A stretch of DNA of 51,521 nt, taken from assembly GCA_949286885.1 (NCBI GenBank), contig CASEEG010000052.1:1-51521 (forward strand), read 5' to 3'. The stretch is from an uncultured bacterium (GTDB lineage: Bacteria; Cyanobacteriota; Vampirovibrionia; Gastranaerophilales; Gastranaerophilaceae). Made by a program: the position numbers and the translations under genes. Of this stretch, positions 18,826 to 27,534 are shown piece after piece; within the stretch, counting starts at the first letter, position 1, and every line of letters starts with the position of its first letter. The notes under the pieces are model-generated. The model ran no database searches. It was not told where the DNA came from and worked only from the letters and a program-made list of their open reading frames with translations.

Positions 18826-20244
18826 TTAAAACTTAAAATCCCTTTGTCCCTCCTCGATTTTCTTGAGATTTTCTTTAACGGTTTGTTTTATTTTTTCATT
18901 TTCAATAAGCTCAACCTCTTTTAGAATAAGCTTTTCGCCAATTGCTTTTGTTTCATCGGACGCATAATCTTCAAGATATTCTTTCAGTGTCATAATGGCA
19001 TTTGGCTGACAGAAGTTATGTATTTGCTGACTTTTGCAAATTTCCATAAACCTGTCCCCTGTTCTGCCTTGTCTGTAGCAAGAGGTACAAAAACTCGGCA
19101 GATAGCCTAATTCCATCAGCCATTTTATAACTTCATCTAAAGGACGTCTGTCTGAAACATCAAATTGAGCAGAATCCTCACTATCAGGCATTGGCTTAAA
19201 GTATCCTCCAACACTTGTTTTTGAGCCGCCCGAGATTTGAGAAACACCAAGACTTAAAAGTCTTTCTCTACACTCTTTTGATTCTCTTGTTGATATAATC
19301 ATGCCTGTATATGGCGTTGCAATCCTAATGCAGGCAACAATTTTAGCAAAAACATCATCATCAATACCATTATCAAAAGCATTTGGGTCAATGTCATCGG
19401 CATGTTTAATTCTTGGAACGCTAATTGCGTGCGGACCTACACCAAAGGCAGCCTCCAGATGCTCTGCATGCATTAAAAGTCCTGCAAATTCATAGCGATA
19501 TAACTCTAAACCAAATAAAACGCCTAAACTTACATCGTCAATTCCTGCTTCCATTGCTCTGTCCATTGCTTCCGTATGATATGCATAATTATGCTTTGGA
19601 CCTGTCGGGTGAAGTTTTTCATAGCTTTCTTTATGGTAAGTTTCTTGAAATAAAATATATGTGCCAATTCCTGCATCATGTAATTTTTTATAATTTTCAA
19701 CCGTTGTTGCAGCAATGTTAACATTCACACGACGAATTGAACCGTTTTTGTGTTTAACATCATAAATTGTTTTAATAGAATCCAAAATATATTCAATCGG
19801 ATTGTTAACTGGATCCTCACCTGATTCAATAGCAAGACGCTTGTGTCCCATATCCTGCAATGCTTCAACTTCTTGTCTTATTTCTTCCTGAGTTAATTTT
19901 TTCCTTGGGATGTGCTTATTTTTTAGGTGATAAGGGCAGTAAACACAACCGTTTACACAGTAATTGGACAAATACAAGGGCGCAAAAAGTACAATTCTGT
20001 TACCGTAATAATCCTGTTTAATTTCACGAGCAAGTGCATAAATTTCCTCAACTTTCTCAGGGATGTCGCAATCTAATAGAACCGCTGCCTCCCTATGATT
20101 TAAACCTTTTTTAAGACGTGCTTTTTCAAGTATTTTATCAACAACTTCAACGTTATTTTTATTTTTTTGCGCATATTCAAGCGTGTCTAAAATTTCCTGA
20201 TGAGAAATAAATTCTTCAGCTTTGTGTGATTTTGGATTATACAT
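18826..20244 (-). CDS. hydG: [FeFe]-hydrogenase maturation radical SAM protein HydG
   Basis: Cleaves tyrosine to make the CO and cyanide ligands of the [FeFe]-hydrogenase H-cluster, working with HydE and HydF. The radical SAM cluster motif is CVNGCVYC (C-x3-C-x2-C). The C-terminal cluster motif of HydG is complete: CTSC followed by a third Cys in HNFCQPNA. Length of 472 residues is normal for HydG. A GAGAGG ribosome binding site lies before the ATG. HydE, HydF and the hydrogenase itself are not in this window, so the maturation genes are split. The presence implies hydrogen metabolism in an anaerobe. Confidence 0.97.
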   Translation of the reverse strand: MYNPKSHKAEEFISHQEILDTLEYAQKNKNNVEVVDKILEKARLKKGLNHREAAVLLDCDIPEKVEEIYALAREIKQDYYGNRIVLFAPLYLSNYCVNGCVYCPYHLKNKHIPRKKLTQEEIRQEVEALQDMGHKRLAIESGEDPVNNPIEYILDSIKTIYDVKHKNGSIRRVNVNIAATTVENYKKLHDAGIGTYILFQETYHKESYEKLHPTGPKHNYAYHTEAMDRAMEAGIDDVSLGVLFGLELYRYEFAGLLMHAEHLEAAFGVGPHAISVPRIKHADDIDPNAFDNGIDDDVFAKIVACIRIATPYTGMIISTRESKECRERLLSLGVSQISGGSKTSVGGYFKPMPDSEDSAQFDVSDRRPLDEVIKWLMELGYLPSFCTSCYRQGRTGDRFMEICKSQQIHNFCQPNAIMTLKEYLEDYASDETKAIGEKLILKEVELIENEKIKQTVKENLKKIEEGQRDFKF

Positions 20245-20303
20245 ATTACTACCTCTCTTACAAGCAATATTATATCACTTAATAATTAAGGCAGCGCAAG
20301 AAA

Positions 20304-20597
20304 TTATCTTATCCTCCAACTGTAATTAACATAAGCAGGATATGCGTAATTACAACAGGTGGTCATATACACAGGGCCTCTGCAATGACAAGGTCTGTGC
20401 TTTGGGTGGTGCATTCTTGGCGGTGGTGGCAGTGGAGAGCAGGGTCTTGAAAGCGCACTGGTTGCAATCGCACCTATAGCAACACCTGCCACCACACCAC
20501 CAATTACAGAGCCTACATTTGAGCATTTAGCATAAGTTGGGGTTGTTGAAATGAAAAGAAATCCGAAAATAATAAATAAAGCAGCTATTTTTTTCAT
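20304..20597 (-). CDS. Small secreted glycine-zipper/Cys-Pro-rich protein
   Basis: A 97-residue protein I cannot name. It has a clear signal peptide (Lys-Lys start, hydrophobic stretch, cleavage near TYA). A short glycine-zipper-type hydrophobic segment follows (VGSVIGGVVAGVAIGAIA, about residues 28-45), suggesting membrane association. The C-terminal part is rich in Pro, His and Cys: PLPPPPRMHHPKHRPCHCRG and TTCCNYAYPAYV. The His/Cys clusters could bind metal or form disulfides (inference). It lies downstream of enolase on the same strand but is separated from it by a terminator. Confidence 0.75.
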   Translation of the reverse strand: MKKIAALFIIFGFLFISTTPTYAKCSNVGSVIGGVVAGVAIGAIATSALSRPCSPLPPPPRMHHPKHRPCHCRGPVYMTTCCNYAYPAYVNYSWRIR

Positions 20598-20657
20598 ATT
20601 TTTAAATCCCTTAACTCCTACATTAATATAACGATTTAAAAATAAAAATGTTCAAAA

Positions 20658-20690
20658 AAATAGCGCACTTTATTAAAAAGTACGCTATTT
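20658..20690 (-). terminator. Terminator of enolase gene
   Basis: An inverted repeat with 14-base arms (one mismatch) and a five-base loop, AAATAGCGCACTTT / AAAGTACGCTATTT, ending on the minus strand with a T-run TTTTTTT. It lies 18 bases after the eno stop. Confidence 0.85.
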
Positions 20691-20708
20691 CTAAGTTTTA
20701 AGACTTAA

Positions 20709-22043
<1,335 letters not shown>

Positions 22044-22062
22044 TTAAGTATCCTCAAGCATA

Positions 22063-22090
22063 ATTATCACACATCAAAAAAGGCATGCAA
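22063..22090 (-). promoter_or_regulatory. Putative sigma-70-type promoter of eno
   Basis: On the minus strand TTGCAT (22090-22085) and GATAAT (22068-22063) are separated by 16 bases. It is 38 bases upstream of the eno ATG. A 24-bp palindrome ends 11 bases further upstream. Confidence 0.55.
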
Positions 22091-22101
22091 GCAATGTTAA
22101 T

Positions 22102-22125
22102 AATCTTTATATCGATATAAAGATT
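22102..22125. repeat. Perfect 24-bp palindrome in the eno/22194 divergent region
   Basis: Half site AATCTTTATATC followed immediately by its exact reverse complement. The palindrome has no spacer, so it can bind a dimeric repressor or activator. It lies in the 168-bp divergent region between eno and the small gene at 22194, just upstream of the eno -35 box. Confidence 0.75.
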
Positions 22126-22193
22126 GTATAAACAAAAACGGTTTTTATGTTTTTTTGGATTATACTTTAGAAAAAGCAATCAGGAGAATGAAA

Positions 22194-22505
22194 ATGCAAG
22201 CAGTTTTAAATCATAAACCCACAATTTGCGAAGATAAAGAAGCAAAATTAGACACTTTGCTTAAAATGCTAATTGATGCGGATGCAAAAACAAAAAGCGA
22301 TGTAGAAAACCGCATAGTTAATATGGGTGAAGGTATTGCAAATCTGCTTGTAGACAGGCTTCAAAGAGTCAAAGGAACTCAAAGAGGCGTTATTGCAATG
22401 AGCCTTATAAGACTTGGCGAATGTTCAATTGCTCCGCTTAAAAGGCTAGCTCTTGAATCAAAAGAATTTCAATGGATTGCAAATTATTTAATATCTGAAA
22501 TATAA
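22194..22505 (+). CDS. Small hypothetical protein (helical, HEAT-like)
   Basis: A ~103-residue soluble protein. The C-terminal part, with IANLLVDRLQRVKGTQRGVIAMSLIRLGE and IAPLKRLAL (cited in short), has the two-helix HEAT-type pattern. The N-terminal part is acidic and helical. I do not recognise the family. I place the start at ATG 22194 because AGGAG (22182-22186) is seven bases upstream; an ATG at 22188 is too close, and the longer frame would begin at a TTG with no ribosome binding site. TATACT at 22161-22166 could be its -10 box. A hairpin follows the gene. Confidence 0.7.
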   Translation: MQAVLNHKPTICEDKEAKLDTLLKMLIDADAKTKSDVENRIVNMGEGIANLLVDRLQRVKGTQRGVIAMSLIRLGECSIAPLKRLALESKEFQWIANYLISEI

Positions 22506-22575
22506 GCCTTAAGCTTAATTACAATATTTAAATAGTCCTTTCAGATAACCTTTTATGGTAATGAAGATATATTTT

Positions 22576-22616
22576 AAAAAATGCATAATTCAAGAAAAAT
22601 GAGTTATGCATTTTTT
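22576..22616 (+). terminator. Terminator after the small 22194 gene
   Basis: A perfect 13-bp inverted repeat AAAAAATGCATAA / TTATGCATTTTTT with a 15-base loop, ending in a T-run. It lies between the small gene and the SLH gene, 40 bases upstream of the latter's start. Confidence 0.7.
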
Positions 22617-22655
22617 ATTGTCAAAACAAACATATCTTCAATAAAAGGAGGGAAA

Positions 22656-24557
22656 ATGACTATTAAAAATTTTGTACTTAGTGCAACGGTTGCCTCTGTA
22701 TTTGCTCTAACTGTACCGGTCAGTTTTGCAGCATGCCCTGTTGATAACAACTGTGGATGTCCCGAACCGTGTATGGAAAAAGTAACACCTGAGACTGCCG
22801 TTTGTAAAAAGTGTAATCAAACACCTTGCAAATGCAAAAAAGAAAAGAAAAAGAAAAAACACAACTGCGACCCTTGTGAAACAGGTGCAGCAGCTCCTGC
22901 ACCGGATTGTGGTTGCGATGTACCAAAGGACGACTGCGGCTGCAACACAGGTTGCGCAGCACCGACTTGCGAACAATCACCTCAACCAAAAGCACAAGTT
23001 TACGCTTATCCTAATTCAATCTATTCAAACGCTAACGAAGCAGTTGTTGGCGAAAGTTCAAACAATGCAATTATTAACGACAACATGTTGGAAGCCTACA
23101 ACGGTGTAATGGTGGATGATTCCTGCCCTACAGGTTGTGCGGCACCTGTAATTCAGGATTTACCCAAAACAGACTGTTGCCCTGCACCAAATGTATCTTC
23201 TCCAACATCTATGGATGCAAAAAAAATTATTAAAGAAGAAATACCCAACATAACAGGTATGGCAGCAGATATCGGTGAACAATTGTACCCTGATGTACCA
23301 AATAGCTACTGGGCAAGTGCGGACATTAACCGTTTAACCGAACAATGCATAGTTGTAGGTTATCCTGACAGATTATTTAAGCCGAATAAAAACGTATCAA
23401 GGGCTGAGATGGCAACAATGGTTGTAAAAGGATATAACCTTGAAGATCAATGCTTAACAGATGCAGGCAATTTCCCTGATGTACCTAAATCACACTGGGC
23501 TTATGAAGCTATTAACAAAGGTGTTGGCGCAGATATGATTGAAGGTTACACTAACGGTTTATTTAAACCAAATGGAAATATCACAAGAACAGAAGCTCTT
23601 GCAATATTGTCTAAAGGCATTAACTGCCCTATGGATAGCTGCAAAGCAGATGAAATTCTATCTAAATATACAGATGGCAATCAAGTTCCTGCATGGGCAA
23701 GAGAATGTGTAGCAAAAGCTATTGATAACGGCGCATTAAAAGATGAATCAAGCTCAAAAATTCGTCCTAACCAAAAAGCAACCCGTGCAGAAATCAGCTC
23801 AATGCTACAAAGTGTACGTGTAGCAGGCGGTTATGATAATGATGTAAAATCAGCATGCGCGCCTTGCGAACAAACAGAAAAAATGTTTGTTGAAAAAGAA
23901 CAATGTGTAAAATTACCTACACTTGAACTTTCAATGAACGACATTATTAACGCTAAAAACGCTAACGTTGGTGAACAATTTGCAGCAACTACACTAAATG
24001 AAATTACAATTAACGGCACAACTTTCCCATGCGGTTCAACTGTAAGAGGTAAAATAACCGAAGTTGTAAGACCATCTAAAGGTAATGCAGGTGCGCTAAA
24101 ACTATCTTTCAATCAAATTTCATACGGTGATTGTAAAGAAATGCTGCCTAAGCAAGTTCACACCGCAATGGTACAAAAACAAAAAGATGTTAATTTCATG
24201 ATTCGTGCAATCCAATTCCCATTCACAATGGTAGGTACAGTACTTGGTACTGCAGGAAGAACAGTGGGTGGCGCTGCAATTGGTATTGCAAATGCAACAG
24301 AAGCATTGTTTGACCAGGCAGGCGTTGGCACAGGTGAATTGTTCTCAGGTAAATTCAGAGCAGCAGGCAGAAGCTATCAAGACGGCTTAAAAACTGCTTT
24401 CAAAGCTCCTGTTGACTTAACAAGAACAGCTCTATCAGGTACTTTAGGTACTCTGCAAACATCAGCAGATGAACTTACATACCTTGTAGATCCAAATGGT
24501 ATAGCTATTTCTAAAGTTAATCCTAAAGAAAAAGTAACTATTGCTTTTGGTGAATAA
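22656..24557 (+). CDS. SLH-domain envelope protein with Cys-rich N-terminus
   Basis: A secreted protein of about 633 residues. The signal peptide runs from MTIKNFVLS to the cleavage near SFA-AC. Then follows a segment of ~85 residues with 16 cysteines in paired patterns (CxC, CxxC) interrupted by a Lys run, then three SLH-type repeats: YPDVPNSYWASADINRL / FPDVPKSHWAYEAINKG / a third, weaker VPAWARECVAKAIDNG, each with an F/IRPNxxxTRAE-type end. SLH repeats bind secondary cell-wall polymer or peptidoglycan. The last ~200 residues (after TLNEITINGTTFPCGSTVRGK) have Gly/Ala-rich hydrophobic patches and no clear beta-barrel. I chose ATG 22656 because AAAGGAGG (22644-22651) is four bases before it. 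A strong terminator follows. Confidence 0.9.
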   Translation: MTIKNFVLSATVASVFALTVPVSFAACPVDNNCGCPEPCMEKVTPETAVCKKCNQTPCKCKKEKKKKKHNCDPCETGAAAPAPDCGCDVPKDDCGCNTGCAAPTCEQSPQPKAQVYAYPNSIYSNANEAVVGESSNNAIINDNMLEAYNGVMVDDSCPTGCAAPVIQDLPKTDCCPAPNVSSPTSMDAKKIIKEEIPNITGMAADIGEQLYPDVPNSYWASADINRLTEQCIVVGYPDRLFKPNKNVSRAEMATMVVKGYNLEDQCLTDAGNFPDVPKSHWAYEAINKGVGADMIEGYTNGLFKPNGNITRTEALAILSKGINCPMDSCKADEILSKYTDGNQVPAWARECVAKAIDNGALKDESSSKIRPNQKATRAEISSMLQSVRVAGGYDNDVKSACAPCEQTEKMFVEKEQCVKLPTLELSMNDIINAKNANVGEQFAATTLNEITINGTTFPCGSTVRGKITEVVRPSKGNAGALKLSFNQISYGDCKEMLPKQVHTAMVQKQKDVNFMIRAIQFPFTMVGTVLGTAGRTVGGAAIGIANATEALFDQAGVGTGELFSGKFRAAGRSYQDGLKTAFKAPVDLTRTALSGTLGTLQTSADELTYLVDPNGIAISKVNPKEKVTIAFGE

Positions 24558-24571
24558 GACATAACGTCTGG

Positions 24572-24607
24572 TTTGAGGACTACTTAAAAAGTAGTCCTCA
24601 AATTTTT
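24572..24607 (+). terminator. Terminator of the SLH protein gene
   Basis: A perfect 14-bp stem (TTTGAGGACTACTT / AAGTAGTCCTCAAA) with a three-base loop and a T-run ATTTTT. It lies 15 bases after the SLH gene stop, 13 bases before the end of the convergent GNAT gene. Confidence 0.92.
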
Positions 24608-24619
24608 ATATATATAAAA

Positions 24620-25081
24620 TTATTTATTCTTTTCACTAACAAAATAATATTGCAGATAGGGCAAATTTTTAAAACCTGATTTTTCATAAGCCTTAATTGC
24701 GCCCAAATTTTCTTTTTCAACTTCTAATCTAAATACTTTTTCGGGATATTTATTTTTAATATAAGAAATAAAATCAGGTATAATACCCCTACCTCTATAT
24801 TGCTCTTTTAAATATAAATCTTCAAACCACAAACATTCTCGTCCAAATTCTGTTGAATAGCTTTTTGCAAGCATAACATAACCTAGAATATTTTCAGAAC
24901 TTACAATAAGATAGCATTCTAAATAAGGGTTATTATTAATCGCATTTTTAAAATTTGCGTTAAAAATTTCTTCGCTACCATTTGTGTATAGAGCATCTGA
25001 GGAATAGAAAACTCTCATCATCTCAAGAAAGCAATCTTTATCATTTTTATTTAATTTTCTGTATTCAATATTCATAATCAT
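24620..25081 (-). CDS. GNAT-family N-acetyltransferase
   Basis: Acetyl-CoA-dependent acetyltransferase of about 151-153 residues. The acetyl-CoA pyrophosphate loop is LYLKEQYRGRGIIPDFI, the usual (Q/R)-x-x-G-x-G/A form being QYRGRGI. The C-terminal helix-strand LEVEKENLGAIKAYEKSGF is also canonical. The substrate is unknown. The ATG at 25081 or the in-frame ATG at 25075 could be the start. Neither has a ribosome binding site, and TATTAT-rich DNA upstream suggests a leaderless or very short leader. It is divergent from the C_GCAxxG_C_C gene with only 41 bases between the two. Confidence 0.88.
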   Translation of the reverse strand: MIMNIEYRKLNKNDKDCFLEMMRVFYSSDALYTNGSEEIFNANFKNAINNNPYLECYLIVSSENILGYVMLAKSYSTEFGRECLWFEDLYLKEQYRGRGIIPDFISYIKNKYPEKVFRLEVEKENLGAIKAYEKSGFKNLPYLQYYFVSEKNK

Positions 25082-25122
25082 ATTATAATATATAATAATT
25101 CAACGTAATCAAGGAGAGTTTT

Positions 25123-25536
25123 ATGGATAATAAATTTGTTGAAAATGCAGTTGATAATTTTTTAAATCAAGGTTGCTCATGCTCTGAAAGTATTGTTACG
25201 GCAGCAGTACAGGCAGGCTATGTACCTGAAGAATTAATAAGTGTTGCAACATCTTTTTCAGGAGGTATGGGTTCAGGTTGCTTATGTGGTGCAGTGGCTG
25301 GTTCGCAAATTGTTATAGGACATTTACATGGTAAAAACAAGACAAACACAGCTCGCACACTTGCAAAAGAGTTTGTTGAAGAATTCAAAAAAGCGCATAA
25401 AGTAACATGTTGCAAGGCATTAACCGCAGGATTTGATTTTCATTCGCCTGAGAGGAAAAAACACTGTGTAAATATGGTGCAAAGTTGTGCAAAAATATTA
25501 AACGAAATACTTGAACGTGAAAAATCTAAAGTTTAA
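25123..25536 (+). CDS. C_GCAxxG_C_C family protein
   Basis: A 137-residue cysteine-rich protein of the C_GCAxxG_C_C family (TIGRFAM-named), often near redox or metal genes, function not established. The expected motif is SGGMGSGCLCGAVAG, with further Cys in TCCKALTAG and KKHCVNMVQSCAKI, and an early NQGCSCSES. The family is usually 120-180 residues. AAGGAGA precedes the ATG by five to six bases. The stop overlaps the end of the convergent XRE gene by four bases. Confidence 0.88.
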   Translation: MDNKFVENAVDNFLNQGCSCSESIVTAAVQAGYVPEELISVATSFSGGMGSGCLCGAVAGSQIVIGHLHGKNKTNTARTLAKEFVEEFKKAHKVTCCKALTAGFDFHSPERKKHCVNMVQSCAKILNEILEREKSKV

Positions 25537-25763
25537 ACAATTTCTCTTAAGTTAAGTTTATGTTGTATGGGTTCATTTTCAAGAAGATCGGCAATTGAAC
25601 AATCCAAAGCTTCACAAAGTCTATCCATGTTCTCATAAGATGGCTGAGTTCTGCCGTTTGCCCACGAGTACACAGTCTGTTGCGGCAAATTCAACTCTTT
25701 TGCCAACTTGTACAAACTATAACCTTTTTTTTCTTTTGCCGTTTCTCTAATTTTAATCTTCAT
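25533..25763 (-). CDS. XRE-family helix-turn-helix regulator
   Basis: A 76-residue single-domain DNA-binding protein. The helix-turn-helix spans about residues 16-68: YSLYKLAKELNLPQQTVYSWANGRTQPS with DRLCEALDCSIADLL (both shortened forms of the Cro/C1 pattern). It lacks any sensing domain. It is convergent with the C_GCAxxG_C_C gene and overlaps it by four bases. A 36-bp near-perfect palindrome lies 38 bases upstream of its ATG, a candidate operator. Confidence 0.9.
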   Translation of the reverse strand: MKIKIRETAKEKKGYSLYKLAKELNLPQQTVYSWANGRTQPSYENMDRLCEALDCSIADLLENEPIQHKLNLREIV

Positions 25764-25800
25764 TTACAAATTCCAACATGGTTTTAGCATGTAAATACAT

Positions 25801-25836
25801 ACTATATTATATCTCTTGCAAGAGATTTAATATAGT
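25801..25836. repeat. 36-bp near-perfect palindrome
   Basis: The 18-base left arm (ending TATCTCTTG) and its reverse complement differ at one pair (T/T at 25810/25827) and meet without spacer at 25818/25819. It lies between the divergent XRE regulator and the secreted TPR protein. A T-rich tract follows on the plus strand. It is either an operator for a dimeric/tetrameric regulator or a strong hairpin. Confidence 0.8.
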
Positions 25837-25927
25837 CATTTTGTTTTTTTTACTCTTTTTGTATGAAAATTGAGAAAAAGATTAAAAATGAATAATAAAT
25901 TAAACGTAAAATAATTATGTAAAATAC

Positions 25928-25955
25928 TTGTTTTTTAACAACAAAACATTATAAA
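25928..25955 (+). promoter_or_regulatory. Putative promoter of the TPR-fliW-csrA operon
   Basis: TTGTTT (25928-25933) and TATAAA (25950-25955) separated by 16 bases, 28 bases before the ATG at 25983. An AGAGG ribosome binding site lies between. Confidence 0.4.
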
Positions 25956-25982
25956 ATATAAAAAAAGAGGTTTGTTTACATT

Positions 25983-26786
25983 ATGAAAAAAATTGCAAGT
26001 TTAATATTGTGTCTTATGCTATCAAGCACATTTTGTTTAGCAGCAACACAAACAAAAGCTGTCAGTTCGAAAGTATACTCAGGTATCGCTAACTACAAAA
26101 AAGCAAATTACACCGGTTGTATACAAGATATGGAAGCAGCACTTAAGAAAAATCCTAATGATATTTTAGCAAAATACTATCTCGCGTTAGTTTATACAAA
26201 AATAGGACTAAAAGACGAAGCAAAAAAATATTACCAAGCAGTAATTGAACAAGGTAACGAAAACCTGCTTGTTAATTACTCAAAAAAAGCCATGACATGT
26301 TTAGATAATCCTAAAGATAAAATATGTGCTAGCGAATCAAAAGAAGAAGACGATAACATGGATGAGTTCATCCGCTCGGGGCAGTTTTTGCATCCTGATT
26401 TGGTAAAAAGTATGCAAAAACGTGAATTAAAGGATGTAAAAGAAAACTTTAATGCTGATAAAATGCCAAATATGGAAGATTACAGATTTATAAATGATGC
26501 AAAAGATGAAATACCGACAGATGCACAAATTGCAGCAGCGGTTAAAGTTTTAGCAAAAGTTGGTTATAACCCTGCTGCACAAATCTACAACAACTCTTAC
26601 GTAAGCCCTGAAGTGGCTCAAATGAATATGTTTGCAAACAATCAAAATACAAGCAATAACTTTGTAAATTTGTTACCGTATCTTATGGCGCAAAAAAACA
26701 GTAATTCAAACATAAGCCCTGAGCTAATACAGGCAATGCTAATGAATCAGAGTGTGTCGGGCCTTGACTTTGGAAGTAACAACTAA
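25983..26786 (+). CDS. Secreted TPR-repeat protein
   Basis: A 267-residue protein with a signal peptide (MKKIASLILCLMLSS, cleavage near CLA-AT). TPR-type helical repeats occupy about residues 30-95: IANYKKANYTGCIQDMEAALKKNPND and ILAKYYLALVYTKIGLKDEAKKYYQ (each shortened). The rest is polar and low-complexity (Asn-rich near 215-260). TPRs mediate protein-protein contacts, so an envelope scaffold is a plausible inference. It overlaps the possible long fliW frame slightly, but fliW itself starts after its stop. It heads the fliW-csrA-flagellin group. Confidence 0.8.
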   Translation: MKKIASLILCLMLSSTFCLAATQTKAVSSKVYSGIANYKKANYTGCIQDMEAALKKNPNDILAKYYLALVYTKIGLKDEAKKYYQAVIEQGNENLLVNYSKKAMTCLDNPKDKICASESKEEDDNMDEFIRSGQFLHPDLVKSMQKRELKDVKENFNADKMPNMEDYRFINDAKDEIPTDAQIAAAVKVLAKVGYNPAAQIYNNSYVSPEVAQMNMFANNQNTSNNFVNLLPYLMAQKNSNSNISPELIQAMLMNQSVSGLDFGSNN

Positions 26787-26787
26787 A

Positions 26788-27270
26788 ATGAATATGGAAA
26801 ATAAACCGAAAAAAATTAACACTACCCGTTTTGGTGAAATAGAAATTGACAAAAATCTTTTATTTGAGTTTGTTTCACCAATAATAGGATACAATGATAA
26901 GAAGTGTTTTGCTTTGGTAGACTATAGACCGGACTCACCTTTTAAGTGGCTACAATCTACTGAAGATATGGATTTAGCTTTCCCTGTAACACTTTGCAGC
27001 TATTTCAATATAGACTACCAATTTGAACTTAGTGATGAAGATGCAAAAATTCTTGATATAAAAGATGCAAACGAAATTCTTGCACTGAATATCGTCACAA
27101 TACCTCAAATAAATCCACAAGGTGCTACAATAAATCTTCTTGCTCCCATTATTATTAACACAACAAACAACAATGCCATGCAGGTAATTTTAAAAGATAC
27201 AAAATTCCCTGTTAGACATCCTCTTTTTGATAAAGAAGAAGACAAAAATGCTGATAAGGGTGCAAAATAA
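26788..27270 (+). CDS. fliW: Flagellar assembly factor FliW
   Basis: Binds flagellin and antagonises CsrA, coupling flagellin secretion to its translation. The family signature is seen from TRFGEIEIDKNLLFEF through the SPIIGYNDKKCFALVDY stretch, with WLQSTEDMDLAFPVTLC and the usual NLLAPIIINT end. About 160 residues, normal for FliW. The ATG at 26788 is chosen because the preceding in-frame codons are inside the TPR gene and begin at GTG 26752 without ribosome binding site. The stop overlaps the csrA ATG by one base, so the pair is translationally coupled. Confidence 0.94.
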   Translation: MNMENKPKKINTTRFGEIEIDKNLLFEFVSPIIGYNDKKCFALVDYRPDSPFKWLQSTEDMDLAFPVTLCSYFNIDYQFELSDEDAKILDIKDANEILALNIVTIPQINPQGATINLLAPIIINTTNNNAMQVILKDTKFPVRHPLFDKEEDKNADKGAK

Positions 27271-27533
27271 TGCTTATATTGACAAGAAAATTAAACCAAA
27301 AATTAATTATAAACGACAACATTGAAGTTGTCATTCTTGAAACGTATAAAAATGCGGTAAAAATAGGCATAAAAGCACCAAATAATGTCCAGGTATTTCG
27401 CGAAGAAATTTATCGCGAAATCAAAAAAGCAAATGAAATGTCAAAAATTGCAGATATTAAAGCCATTGAGAGTATAAATATGTCAAAAACCCAGGGTTTC
27501 AATCTTGCGGATAAGCTAAAACATAAAAGTTAA
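27270..27533 (+). CDS. csrA: Carbon storage regulator CsrA with C-terminal extension
   Basis: RNA-binding dimer that blocks translation by covering GGA motifs in leaders. The core MLILTRKLNQKLIINDNIEV is canonical, and the RNA-contact element is V42-F43-R44-E45-E46-I47. It is 87 residues against the usual ~60-75, with about 25 extra residues after the core (MSKIADIKAIESINMSK...). It follows fliW with a one-base overlap. Two flagellin genes lie just downstream on the opposite strand, and both leaders have matching GGA sites, consistent with control by FliW-CsrA. Confidence 0.96.
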   Translation: MLILTRKLNQKLIINDNIEVVILETYKNAVKIGIKAPNNVQVFREEIYREIKKANEMSKIADIKAIESINMSKTQGFNLADKLKHKS

Positions 27534-27534
27534 A

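Noticed and set aside
22581-24557. Longer SLH gene starting at 22581
   Set aside because: The first 25 codons pass through a terminator hairpin and lack a ribosome binding site; ATG 22656 has AAAGGAGG and begins a signal peptide.
25764-25800. Inverted repeat ATTTACA / TGTAAAT overlapping the XRE start
   Set aside because: Seven-base arms separated by 21 bases are too weak in A/T-rich DNA.
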